64,000 nt of DNA, from contig NC_134841.1 in assembly GCF_965363235.1 (NCBI RefSeq), positions 53,031,078-53,095,077 on the forward strand, read 5' to 3'. The notes under the pieces are model-generated. The model had not been told where the DNA came from. It made no database searches and saw nothing but the letters and a program-made list of their open reading frames with translations. This stretch comes from Mytilus galloprovincialis (Eukaryota; Mollusca; Bivalvia; Mytilida; Mytilidae). This document shows positions 1-11,500 of the stretch, in pieces. The first letter of the stretch is position 1. Every line of letters begins with the position of its first letter. Both the position numbers and the translations under genes were made by a program.

Positions 1-24
1 GTATCGACAAATACCTTAGATATA

Positions 25-615
25 ATGGACTTTGACGATAACCCGTCTGTGGCCTCTGGTACTACAGGTAACATCGAAGTTATAGAGAGTCCGAATATAG
101 AACTGTCGATCGATACAGGTAAAGAATTGTCTATGTCACCAACCTGTTTAACAAGTAAAAGTGTAAACAATGTGAATGAAAATAAACATAGAGTATCAGT
201 TGGGAGAATTGAAAATAATAAATGCAACGGAGACGAAGATAATTTATTATCAAACTGTACAATTAGTCAAGCAAATAACAGTAATATTGTATCTACTCCG
301 TCAACATGTGACAAAGTGAAAGAACATAATAAAACATTACAAGCTAGTAGATTTATTTATAAAATTGTTTTAAAACAAAACCGAAGTGGTATGGACATAT
401 TAATTGGAAAAACGCAAAGAGGACTTCTGATATTATATCATATGGGCCATAAAAATGTTGAAATTGTCAATCGCGGGGAACGAGATTACCGGTTATTGAA
501 CAAAGTGGTAACCGAGGATTTTAAAGATGTTAGAACAACAAAACTGATGACTGATGCAGTCCGTCAAGGAATACTGGAGATTGAAAACCTGGCTTGTGGA
601 AATAAAAAACTGTAA
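25..615 (+). CDS. Unrecognised protein, probable terminal exon (5' end outside window)
   Basis: This is an open frame of 196 codons ending in TAA. The frame stays open upstream to the left edge, so the ATG at 25 need not be the true start; this may be the last exon of a longer gene. The first ~100 residues are Ser/Asn-rich and look disordered. The last ~90 residues (from the FIYKIVLKQ region) are more compact and mixed in charge, as in a small folded domain. I recognise no family, signal peptide or membrane segment. A poly(A) signal about 590 bp downstream fits a normal 3' UTR. That it is coding is supported by its length in an AT-rich background; its function is unknown. Confidence 0.5.
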   Translation: MDFDDNPSVASGTTGNIEVIESPNIELSIDTGKELSMSPTCLTSKSVNNVNENKHRVSVGRIENNKCNGDEDNLLSNCTISQANNSNIVSTPSTCDKVKEHNKTLQASRFIYKIVLKQNRSGMDILIGKTQRGLLILYHMGHKNVEIVNRGERDYRLLNKVVTEDFKDVRTTKLMTDAVRQGILEIENLACGNKKL

Positions 616-1199
616 AATTTTTTAAGTATTTTATAATTTGTTTTTGTAATGAGAAGTGTGTATGTTTCTGTGAGAAAATGGGAAAAAATGTTTTTGCTGA
701 ATTATGATAATTAAATTGTGATTTTGTTTACTTGTCTTATTATTGCTGATAATTGACTTAATATTTAATACTTTTGAATTTATTTGCATGGTGGAATGGA
801 GACCAGCCCTTTGCGATCTTTTATTTCGATTGTATCAATTTTCGTCATATGTAGGACAATAATACAGTACCGTACAAACACTAAAACTCTTTAATTTTTT
901 CATTGTATTCGGTGTAGGCTTTTATAATTTCAATGTATGAGCAGAATGGTAGATTAGAATGAGATTGAATATAAATATAGGGATATGATGTTGTTCCATA
1001 AAAAATGATAGATATATATGTAAATATGAGTATACGAAAGTTGATATTAATCAGATAATTATGTTCGTGACAAATATTTCACGCAATATAGATAATTTTG
1101 CAAATATAATTCATTTTCAGAGAAAGGACAATAAATAATGAAAATGTTTTTATGTTTGTGTAATTGAAACTGTGATATGTATATATGAATTGTGAATTT
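616..1199 (+). other. Probable 3' UTR of the gene at 25-615
   Basis: AT-rich sequence without open frames follows the stop codon and runs to an AATAAA signal at 1200-1205. No repeat family was recognised in it. Confidence 0.4.
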
Positions 1200-1220
1200 A
1201 ATAAAGATAAAAAAAAAAAA
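1200..1220 (+). terminator. Poly(A) signal followed by an A-run
   Basis: AATAAA at 1200-1205 is followed at once by a 12-A run (1209-1220). The A-run abuts a 3' tRNA-like fragment. It is either the real cleavage region of the upstream gene or the A-tail of an old retro-insertion joined to tRNA sequence. Confidence 0.5.
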
Positions 1221-1269
1221 GCACTGGACTTTTAAGCCAGAGGTCGTCGGTTCGAATCCCACCGAGGAT
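1221..1269 (+). pseudogene. Truncated tRNA-like remnant (anticodon-arm to 3' end)
   Basis: Only the anticodon arm, variable loop, T arm and 3' acceptor strand are present; the acceptor 5' strand and D arm are replaced by the A-run before it. The anticodon loop reads CTTTTAA (UUU, Lys-like) and not the CTTCTAA of the two intact copies downstream. The T stem has a C:C mismatch. The B-box sequence GGTTCGAATCC survives and a T5 terminator lies at about 1283. Confidence 0.7.
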
Positions 1270-1701
1270 GCAAAACATAGATACTTTTTGTTCTTTCTGT
1301 CATCACTGTATGCTACTAACTACATTGTCCTTCTTCAAAATTGATCAAATTCAAATTTTCGACCACACAAAAGAGGTGAATTGTTTTTCCACTCGGTTTG
1401 GTTGGATCGTAAAAGCACATAATTCAGTATACAATATCAGTGACCTTTTAGATACGAAGCGACAATTTGACTATAGATGGTAACATCTATTTAAATGTCA
1501 TATATATCAAATACAGTGTGGAGAATGTATTCCAGATAACGAACAGTTAACAACATTTCCACTCCTATTCTAATTCCCGTCAACAACAACAAACAAAAAA
1601 GTCACCATTCGTTATATAAACATTTGACTAGCTAATATCAATTTTAAGGGTTGCAAAATGCGTTTAAGAATAAATGATATAGTTAACAACATGATATGTA
1701 T

Positions 1702-1774
1702 GTCCTCGTAGCGCAGGGGATAGCGCGCCGGACTTCTAATCCGGAGGTCGTGGGTTCGAATCCCACCGAGGATG
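1702..1774 (+). tRNA. tRNA-Arg(UCU)
   Basis: A complete 73-nt cloverleaf. The acceptor GTCCTCG pairs with CGAGGAT (G-U at position 1:72), followed by discriminator G. The D arm contains the A-box TAGCGCAGGGG. The anticodon stem CCGGA/TCCGG encloses loop CTTCTAA, giving anticodon TCT (decodes AGA). The T arm GTGGG-TTCGAAT-CCCAC contains the B-box GGTTCGAATCC. There is no intron. A pol III T5 terminator follows about 14 nt after the 3' end. An identical copy lies 611 bp downstream. Confidence 0.95.
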
Positions 1775-2312
1775 CAAAACAAAATATTTTTGTTCGTTCC
1801 GTCATCACTGTATGCTACTAACTACATTGTCCTTCTTCAAAATTGATCAAATTCAAATTTTCGACCACACAGAAGAGGTGAATTGTTTTTCCACTCGGGT
1901 TTTTTTTTTTCAAATACGCCTGAAAAACTATACTGCTTATTTGTTTGTTTGTTATGTAAAATTTGTCGTCTAGATATTTTCAACGATGTGACAAAAAGAC
2001 CAGCGGCTTTGGTTGGATCGTAAAAGCACATAATTCAGTATACAATATCAGTGACCTTTTAGATACGAAGCGACAATTTGACTATAGATGGTAACATCTA
2101 TTTAAATGTCATATATATCAAATACAGTGTGGAGAATGTATTCCAGATAACGAACAGTTAACAACATTTCCACTCCTATTCTAATTCCCGTCAACAACAA
2201 CAAACAAAAAAGTCACCATTCGTTATATAAACATTTGACTAGCTAATATCAATTTTAAGGGTTGCAAAATGCGTTTAAGAATAAATGATATAGTTAACAA
2301 CATGATATGTAT

Positions 2313-2385
2313 GTCCTCGTAGCGCAGGGGATAGCGCGCCGGACTTCTAATCCGGAGGTCGTGGGTTCGAATCCCACCGAGGATG
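2313..2385 (+). tRNA. tRNA-Arg(UCU), second copy
   Basis: Identical in sequence to the copy at 1702-1774, with the same A and B boxes, anticodon TCT and T5 terminator (~2399). It sits in the third of three tandem units. The upstream 430 bp match unit 2 closely; the downstream sequence is more diverged. Confidence 0.95.
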
Positions 2386-2729
2386 CAAAACAAAATATTT
2401 TTGTTCGTTCCGTCATCACTGTATACATTCACTTAGCTTCATTCTCCGTCTTTAAAATTGATCAAATGTCAATTTTCGAACATGTTAAAGAGATGTGAAT
2501 ATTTTTCCACTCGAGAATTTTTTTCAAATACGCCTAAAAAACAATGCTGCTTATTTGTTTTGATTGTAAAATTTGTCGTCTACATGTTTTCAATGAAACG
2601 ACAAAAAAAATCAGCGAATATGGTTGGATTGTAAAAGTACATAAGTATACAATCTCACTTGAGTACCTTTTAGATACCTAGCGATAACTTGTTACATGTC
2701 ATATATCGAATACAAAAATACAAAGTGAG

Positions 2730-2850
2730 GCTTGTATAGGGTATATTGGGATACGGGGTATTTGCCATTTTAATTTTAGGGATACGGGATATTTGTCCTA
2801 AAAGTAAATGGGATATGGGATATTGATGCATTTATAAGGATATTGAATTT
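2730..2850 (+). repeat. Degenerate GGGATAC/GGGATAT repeat patch
   Basis: Short imperfect repeats of a GGGATA(C/T)GGG(G/A)TAT core recur several times. There is no coding potential. Confidence 0.4.
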
Positions 2851-3049
2851 TTAACATGAAAAAAAATAAGTGGAATTTAAAAGTTAAGTACAGAAATATT
2901 TACATCTCACTTGATAAAATTGCCCCAAAAAGTTTAAAATTAAAGGTCATTTTAGTGCTTTGTTGATTTTAATTGAGTCAATGGTCGTTTTATTTAAAAG
3001 TCATCCAAACCCAAGCGAAAAGTATTGATCTATTTTCGATATTTATATA

Positions 3050-3198
3050 GACAATAACTGTTTAGTGTCTTTAAATATCAGCTGTATTTGTAAGAGGCTA
3101 GGAAACAAGGTGTATGCGAGCTTTTAGCGAGCTACTACACCTGTTTCGAGCCGAGTACAAATACAGCTGATATTTAAAGACACTAAACAGTTATTGTC
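3050..3198. repeat. 43-bp perfect inverted repeat (hairpin element)
   Basis: The arm at 3050-3092 is the exact reverse complement of 3156-3198. The 63-nt loop is itself partly palindromic (AGGTGTA...TACACCT, GCGAGCTTTTAGCGAGCT). Such fold-back structures are typical of MITE-like elements. Confidence 0.85.
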
Positions 3199-3711
3199 TT
3201 TATCCTGCAATTAATTCTGTATATTATTTGTGTTTTGAAAGACACAAAATTTAGCATTTATTTTCGATTTGTAATCCCTTGAGGCCCGCGAAGTAATATC
3301 AAAATCACACATTACTCTGAAGACGGGTTCGCCAAAAAAGAATCTCGAATGGTCAACAATAATACATCGCTCAAGGTGAATAATTATCTATTTTAACATA
3401 ACAACTCATGTAAACAGTAAAAACAAATAACAAAACATTGTCAAATTTGAAACAGATGTGTACGAGTTGTCCTACGCTTCAGACTTGACTTTCACTAAAC
3501 ATGCATGCTGAAATTCATGTTTTGAAATCGACCATTGTCATCGTCATTGGAATGCAACTGGAATACACATTCTGAGGTCACAAAGGTTCAAACAATACTC
3601 AGTCCGGCAGTGGGCGGAGCTTTAAAGCGATATCTGTATAGTAAACAGATACAGCATAGCGATATCTGTAGGGCTGTATCTGTATAGTAGGACACCCAAT
3701 TGCAGGATAAA
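3199..3711. mobile_element. Possible short element bounded by 14-bp inverted repeats
   Basis: TTTATCCTGCAATT at 3199-3212 is the exact reverse complement of 3698-3711. The interior has no ORF. Near the right end are tandem GATATCTGTA/ATACAG motifs. It adjoins the 3050-3198 hairpin directly, so the two may be parts of one larger palindromic element. Confidence 0.5.
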
Positions 3712-3779
3712 TGCTCATATGTACTGATAATTTTAAAAGTATTCGTTTGCTTTCCATACTTCGTTCCTTATTGTTAATT

Positions 3780-4440
3780 TTCCTTTTTTGGATGGTGATG
3801 TTCCTTTGGCACTATCTTACAGTGTTTGTATATCACAACACCTCCGCTATATGCCCGTGTCTGTTTTTTTTTTTTTTTTTTGGATTTTAATGAACGAAAT
3901 CTATGTATTACTGGTAAATAATATTAAGTCAGGGATTCAGTTACCACAAATCACTTAAAATCTTTACTAAATTCTAGATTTGGTTTTGAAGTTTGGTTCT
4001 ACCTGTAAAAAAATTATTTCAAACGGGATAGCACATCCCCATTTTTACGGAGATGTTGTTTACCGTGCCATTGGATGTTGGATGTGTAATGATTGATAAT
4101 TTAGTTTTATGCAGATACATTACTTTTTATTAGTTGTAATTGGCTTTGAACTAGCTGTCAGTAATAGCAAGTACTCTCAGATCTGTACTTAGTGTCTTTT
4201 TGTTGATGGGATGTACAAGTACTCGGTCACGTCCACTCTCTGTTTTTGTTAGATGTATTTCTATTTGTATCCATCTGATGAGTTAAGCCTTTTTCAACTG
4301 ATTTGTATAGTTCGTTCTTATGGTGTACTGTTACACCACTGTCCCAGGTTAAGGGGAGGGTTGGGATCCCGCTAACATGTTTAGCCTCGCCACATTCTGT
4401 ATGTATGTGCCTCAGTGTCCAAACTTTCCATTTCTCAAAA
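3780..4440 (+). repeat. Dispersed repeat, family M1 (+ copy)
   Basis: Segments such as AGTACTCTCAGATCTGTAC, GGATAGCACATCC, CATTGGATGTTGGATGTG and CCCGCTAACATGTTTA recur in inverted order at 20835-21905. The end near 4340-4400 (CACTGTCCCAGGTTA) also occurs at about 30040 and partly at 21180. No ORF was recognised. Confidence 0.75.
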
Positions 4441-4689
4441 AATAAATAGAACCAAGCAATTCAAACTGGTATACTTACCATTTTTTTAAACAGTTGAGTA
4501 AGGTTAAGATTTGAAACAGAGACTTTATTAATAAGTAATATAACCCAAATGTAAAACATTGCACAAATCTAATTTAGTATGCAGGTCTTACACATGCAGC
4601 AAACACATGAATAGGATTGTAAATATAACAGTGACTGCTTACACAAGTTTATACAATCACCAGGTGTGATGGTCTAAGGATTTAATATA

Positions 4690-5190
4690 TATGAATATAG
4701 ACAATAGACAATAGACAATATTTTATTCGCACAAACACATTTACATTAAATGGTTATGGCATACAAAATTAAGACAATAAACTGACAATAGTTAAATTGA
4801 TTATAATTATATTAGAGTGACAGTGGTATTCACAGCGAAGAAGAAAAAGGCTATAACTATCAACAGTTAACACATTGTTAATGTTCATGAACAATTAAAA
4901 AAAGAACACAAAACAAAAATTAGGTTGCATATTACAAAAAGTTATACAGATGTTCTTAATAAAAGACAATCATTAATATACTTTATGGTGATTTTTATAA
5001 TGACTGGTAGACTGCTATTTAAAAGTACAGTCAAATGATTTAGTGTTATAATAGTGGACTGCAATTTAATAAAATTGAAATTAAGATTTTTATTAATATT
5101 TTGTATATAGGTATCCCTTAATGATTTGTAGCATGGACAGATTGAGAAGAAATATATAACGACTTACATTATATAAGTCATACATAATGA
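4690..5190 (-). mobile_element. LINE 3' end with tandem tail repeat
   Basis: On the minus strand this region translates to the C-terminal tail typical of animal LINE polymerases (CPCYKSLRDTYIQN..., then a Leu/Ile-rich helix). A 3' UTR with AATAAAA follows, then a terminal microsatellite of TTGTCTA units (plus strand 4698-4720, ACAATAGACAATAGACAAT). Tail repeats of this kind mark target-primed insertion. It is 5'-truncated and contains stops. Confidence 0.6.
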
Positions 5191-5529
5191 AGACCTTCGT
5201 AAATTTTGAAATCAAAATTAATGTAAGAAGCTTACAAATCTTTTTTTTTATTATTTTTAACTGCGCAGTCATTATACATTACGTGTCAAAAAACGTTGAA
5301 GTCAAGTGATAGTTATTTAACCATAACCAAGATTGGCTTTTGTTTGTTTTGCAAATAAAAATAAAAATTTAATACTTTGTTGTAATCTATTTTTAGTGTC
5401 TGTAAATTTCCCCCAAAAAATACCCGTTTTACGTTAACAAAGTTAAATCATGTAGCACATTTATACTTAAAACACATTAACGACTATTAGTGGAATAAAG
5501 GCCATTTTGTAACTGCGTTTAATTTATCA
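5191..5529. other. Region upstream of the Ig-receptor gene
   Basis: AT-rich sequence with no recognised repeat. It must contain the 5' UTR and promoter of the gene starting at 5530, but I see no convincing TATA box or initiator to place the transcription start. Confidence 0.3.
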
Positions 5530-5590
5530 ATGAAGTCAGAAATACATGTTGTGTGGAATTATTGTGTTCTTTGTATCGTTGTAGTTAAAG
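5530..5590 (+). CDS. Ig receptor exon 1: signal peptide
   Basis: ATG at 5530 starts MKSEIHVVWNYC followed by a hydrophobic core (VLCIVVV), as in a secretory signal peptide. The donor is AAAG|GTATGA; the exon ends in phase 1, matching exon 2. No in-frame upstream ATG is needed. Confidence 0.7.
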
Positions 5591-8500
5591 GTATGAATTT
5601 AAAACACTGTAGAAGTTGTAATGCTTGATTAATTTTGTATGATATACTCGTATATTCTCTATAACTATAAGTGCGTTCACAATTTGTCGAAGACAGGTTG
5701 AAAAAGTGTGTAAGTGTTCGACGTAAGTTCGTACTAAGAGACAAAGATGTTACAAAATGTCTGACGTCTCCTCATGACAAGTTATTGTTGCTGCGGACAA
5801 GGCTTCAAAAATATGTTTGTATGTAAATAGATATGAGAAGATGTGGTAAGAGTGCTAATGATACAACTCTCCCCTAAAAGTTAGTTACTATGTGTTTCTT
5901 TTCAAAGAATTGAGAATAAATGTACACTCGGATCATCCCATGTACCAAAATGTAACTTTCATGATAAAGATGATATCTTGGCAAATCACAAGTCATTTGT
6001 GGGCTGGGCCCTCATTGCATATTTCAATAAACAAATAATCTGAATACTTACCTTGTTCGTATTTGAAACCTAAATTTTCCAAGGCTAAGTTTAAACAACG
6101 GAACATTGTCGGCTCAACTGCATGTTCTACAAATGAATTGTCCTTTAGATTGACCAAAAAAGTGGCAGCAGCAGTCCTTTTGCGCCGATTGCTTTTTTTA
6201 AGGGGGGTATCATTTGCGCCAAAATTTGTTTTCCAAATCTGAGACTACTATAATACATGTGTTATAGTAGTCTCAGTCCACATGTATCAATTGCGCCTAT
6301 ATTCGGAACTCATTTGCGCCAATTTAACTGTACCTATCTTTCATTAATATTAATGATTAATATATATGTATTCTTATGTTTGGTTTAAAAAGTATCATAT
6401 GTTCGGAGATATTTCGCCATGAAGATGAGCATCTGGGGAGAAATGACTTAAAATTCATCAGACAGTCAATGTACAGAGAAAGAATAAAATTAAGTGCTAT
6501 GCTGAATATTTTATAAAGATATACCAAAAAGAAAAGACTTTAGAAGCTTTTGCAAGTTATGTTTTAGCCACATATGTTGATGACACAGTGCTTTGTTCCC
6601 ACCATGCGTATGGGCTTTATTATTATTAGGAATTATCATGAACTGTTTTATGCATTTCAACCTTCAATATTTGTGTTTTTGGACAATGAAGTGAAGTTAG
6701 AAGCTACTATATACATTAAATTGGGAAGTATGCATGCAGCAGCAGATAAAAGAAGATATGTTTCAGAAAAAGAAACATTTGCCGTGTAAACTGCCGGTTC
6801 CAAGTCCGAATAAAGGAGTAGGGAAGTCATTTTTTTCTACTAATTGGCACAATCGTATGTTTTAGTTTTGGCGCAAATGATACCATGAAATTTCAAAACA
6901 TATGGCGCAAACGTAGCATTGGATACAAAAAATTGTGGGCCATTTTTGGCGCAAAAGGATCTCTCCCGTTAATGCCACATTGACAACGCAAGTTAACAGT
7001 GTCACAGTATTAGTTCCCTCTTTGGGAGAGACCCGTTTGCGCCCCATTAACCATATATGGATTCATAAAGAATCTAGAAAATTGAAAATTAAAATCTCGG
7101 TCATTTTCTGAAATAAATTCTATCAAAACCTTTTGCTCCACTAAAACCCCGTCTTTCAAAAATAATACACTACACTCTGCTTATTTTTTTGTGATATAAT
7201 TCTGATTATCATTTTCGATTTTGAGATGTAACATTTCATTTTCTATAACCGTTCTACGTTAAAGGAAAATATCCCAATTTCAAACAATTTATCTAAATTA
7301 AAAGATGCATGATTAATGGCTCAGCCAATAATGCATCGTTTTTTGCGCTCCCACATAATATCTAACGTTCAAAGATTGATCTTCAATCTTATTCAAATTT
7401 TCTTTGTAGGCAATTTCTTAAAAAGACCAGATGATGTAACTGAATGTTCTGGAGGTGATTTAACATTTGGATGGGAATACAGTGGTTCCGCCAATGTAGT
7501 GATGTGGGAAAAGCTTCCATCAACGACTGTCCTTTCGCATGTCTTAATTGTTGGTAAGAAAAAAGTAAAATCACAAAAATACTGAACACCGAGGAAATTT
7601 CAGAAAGTCCCTAATCAAAAAGCAAAATCAAAGGATAATACACATCAAACGATCAAAAGAAAAGACTTGAACAAGTTTATCTATATGTATCAAATAAATC
7701 ATGATTACGGAAAATATAGGTGGTTAGATTGATTTTTTTTTTTTTTTTTTATTTTTATTCATCATACTTCATATATATACATACTACAATTATAAGATAC
7801 ACACATATCAAATTCATATACACACATTTATACACAATATTATCACAGTTTGAAAATATCCATTCATTATTACAGTTATATACTTTATATTTTTACTTTG
7901 AAAGTATCCAATCATTATTACAGTTATATACTTTATATAGTTACTTTCAAAATATCCATTCATTATTATTAGATTGAATTAATACCTTTTCCTTGAATGA
8001 TTTTGTTTTGCTACATGTATATAAATGATTTACCATTCAAGCGCAATGAGTCATGGCAAGGTTGTTCGCAAAAGAAGTATTTATTTCAAATTGGGAAAAC
8101 AAAATATGTTTATCTGAACATATTTTTCAATTTCTTTTTAAATGCTCCAACAGTTGCTAATAGAACGATTACAAATTAAAAAACAAAAAGTAACCAGGAT
8201 ATTGACGAACGAACTCATCTTGTCGTAATTGGAGCGGTTAGTCGTTGTATGTTTACAAACGTACATAAACCTTAAAAAGTGTAATTAATTAGTTATCCCA
8301 CAAGGACGCGGTGTGTCAGTGTAAGATCACCCCGATGTATTTGATGCAGTCGAGTGAATAGATGAATACCCATAAAATATGCCGATTTAAAAAAGGATTT
8401 TTATAATATATATGAAAGATGTTTAAAAGTCTCCGGAAGTGTTACATATCTTGAAATAAATTATTAAATTATTGTTGTCGGATTGTATGTTTGTTCTTTG

Positions 8501-11500
8501 TTTTTAATTGGGTAGTAAAGTTTCAGATAAATAAATCTATTAGTTTATTTTTAGGAAAAAACTTAAGTATAGCTTTTGTTACTAATTGATTGATTGTTGG
8601 TTGTTTAACGTCAAGTGACAATTGACTTTTTGTATCATTTTTTTTGGATACCAATTAAAAATATTATTTCTGCTGCAAAGATTTGTTTTAACATAACTGT
8701 CTTAAAAAGTTGATCATAAGATACAAGAGTCTTTTTTCTTGGAGATAACGAGACAAAAAACAAACCTTGGTCCATCAATAATACATAAACGCATATGAAG
8801 ACATTTAAAATAACTTTAAAGCCTTACAGCTATTTTAATGAGACAAACAAATTATGTCAAAATTACCTTTTTAATACCAAAGATGGCGCCCTCCAGAGGG
8901 TATTCGAAGTCTCTTACAAGATTTTAGCTGTTCTATATTTCAATTATGAGCAAATTATTATAGTTTTGATGTAGTTTATAGTTTTATAATTTTATAAATA
9001 TAGTCTAAATCAGTATCTGATCATTCAAAATAAGTAACTGAATAATCTGTTAGATCCCGAAAAAGATACAACATCGAATACCTTTTTTGAAATACACCAA
9101 ATCCAGGAAGCAGGATACAACGATCATCGGAACACTAAAAGCTAAAGATAAATAAAGGCAACAGTAGTATACCGCTGTAAAATAGACGAAACACCAAACT
9201 AGAAAGCAAATATGTTAAATAACCAATTTGTATCTGTGTTTACCAACGAGAATAATCATCAAATTCCCGACAAGGGTCCATCTCCATACAAACCCATAAA
9301 CTACATTCAAATAACAGAAAAAGGTGTAAAACAATGCATAGAACGCCTAAACGAAAGTCAGTGGTCAATATAAAATACCAATCACATTACTTAAAGAAAC
9401 AGCAGAGGCTATAACACCGATACTATCTTATCTTCCAACTGTCATAAGATACTGGAGATATACCGAAAGACTGTGAAATGCAAATCGTATTCCAAATAAT
9501 GGACTATTTAGATGGACAGAATATTCTACATAACAACCAATATGGTTTCCGTGCAAAAAGATCATGTGAAACACAGCTGCTGGTAACAACAGATGACAAA
9601 GCAAAACACCTTAATCAAGGAAAACAAATGGATATGGGAATATGAGACTTCTCAAAGGCGTTTGATAAGTTCCTCACATAATATTGTGAAACAAACTCCA
9701 TCATTACGGGATACAGGGTAATACACGTACTATATAGATTAACAGTCTCCTGAAAGACAGACAAAAACAGGTTGTAGAAGATAACGCATCATCATATACG
9801 GCGCCAGTAACATCAGGTGTTCCACACTTTTCTTGATTAACCTCCCTGTTGGTTTATCATCAACTATCAGACTGTTTGCTGATGACTGTCATCTATAGAC
9901 CAAAAGAGTCGTCTTATAAAGAACACGTACTACTCCAAAAGACCTGGACACACTAGTATAATAAAGCAAAACTTAACAGATGTAGTTTAACGTCAACCAT
10001 TGTGCCACTATGCAGTTCAAAACAGCAACAAAAAAGAGAATGTACCAGTACACCATGAAAAATGAGCTATTAGAAAATATACAATACCATCCGTACCTAG
10101 GCGTTGAGCTCAGTGACACCTTAAAGTATTATCTGCATATTGACAATGTCTGTTAGAAGTCTTCGAGTATATATGGATTTTTGAACTTAAGACATTGTCC
10201 ACCCAAGGTAAAGGAAAGAGCATACCATATTCTAGTCCGACCGAAAGTGGAATATGCAACATTCAAATTCTCAACTGGAACCCACTGTAACAAAGAAGAA
10301 CCACGGCAGATGTCACCCTCATGTACAAGGTAGTCCACAAACTACTAGCTATACCAATACGCTACATTCAATACCAGCTGGTGTAATACGAACTAGAAAC
10401 ATCCACAGTTTGAAATTCTTGCCATACCACTGCAGAATCAACATCTATCAACACTATTTTTTTCCCAAGAACAGTTATTGTCTTGAACACTTAGAATCGC
10501 TTCTGCTCGCACCATCACTTGAGGTCTCAAAATCCTCCCTCAAAGCACCAACCATGTTGAACCAACAGCAACTAATGAGTTGGAACTTTTGTGGCAACAT
10601 TCCAGCAGCACGTGCCTGCGGGGTATATATCTCCTTATTGATATGATATTCCCGTGCTTGCACTTCCTATCATGATTTTCTTAATAGAGGATTGCTCTGC
10701 ACAAGGAAGCTATTAAACCAAGAGTTCCAAATAGTGAAGTTGAAATCATCCCTTCGTAAATTTTACGGACGCCATCACGAGTTGGTAGACCGTTATGGAA
10801 TACCCGTTTCACAGATGATACCGGATATGTTCCTTACGTCGTTACTACAATCCCCTTCCCTTTCATGAATATGACCTACCGAATAAGACTACTTACCGGA
10901 TTTGTTATAACATGAGCAGCACGACGGGTACCACATGTAGAGCAGGATCTGCTTACCCTTCCGGAGCACCTGAGATCACCCCTAGTTTTTTGTGGGGTTC
11001 GTGTTGCTTATTCTTTAGTTTTCTATGTTGTGTAATGCGTACTATTGTTTGTCTGTTTGTCTTCTTCATTTTTAGCCATGGCGTTGTCAGTTTATTTCGA
11101 TTTATGAGTTTGACTCTGGTATCTTTCGTCCCTCTTGTGTAGTGTACATACTTGTTATATTTTTAATCACCGGAGCTACATTTGGATAGTTTGAGCACAC
11201 CATACACCACATATGCACATAAGTCATCGTTATTAGATATCCAGTATGGATTTTGACGCGTTATGAAGTTGAAGTGTAAAATTCTTGATTAAGATCTATA
11301 ACTATTGCTTTTATAATTTTTGGCTTCAAATGTTAATAGTAAACTCATCATAGATGCCAGGATTAAAATTTAATATTTACGCCAGACGCGCATTTCGTCT
11401 ACAAAAGACTCATCAGTGACGCTCGAATCAAAAAATGTTTAAAAAGACAAATGAAGTACGAAGTTTAAGAGCATTGAGGACCAAAAATTCCTAAAAGTTA

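Larger units (their letters stand above)
1221..2720 (+). repeat. Tandem segmental duplication, three units each starting with a tRNA
   Basis: Units start at 1221, 1702 and 2313. Units 1 and 2 share long identical stretches, for example 1295-1400 with 1800-1895 and 1405-1700 with 2009-2312. Unit 1 lacks about 110 bp that is present in unit 2 (about 1900-2008) and in the diverged unit 3, so it carries a deletion. Unit 3 is clearly older in its downstream part. Confidence 0.85.

Noticed and set aside
10254..10646. A separate 130-codon gene
   Set aside because: Its sequence is the C-terminal end of the dead LINE at 9205-10545.
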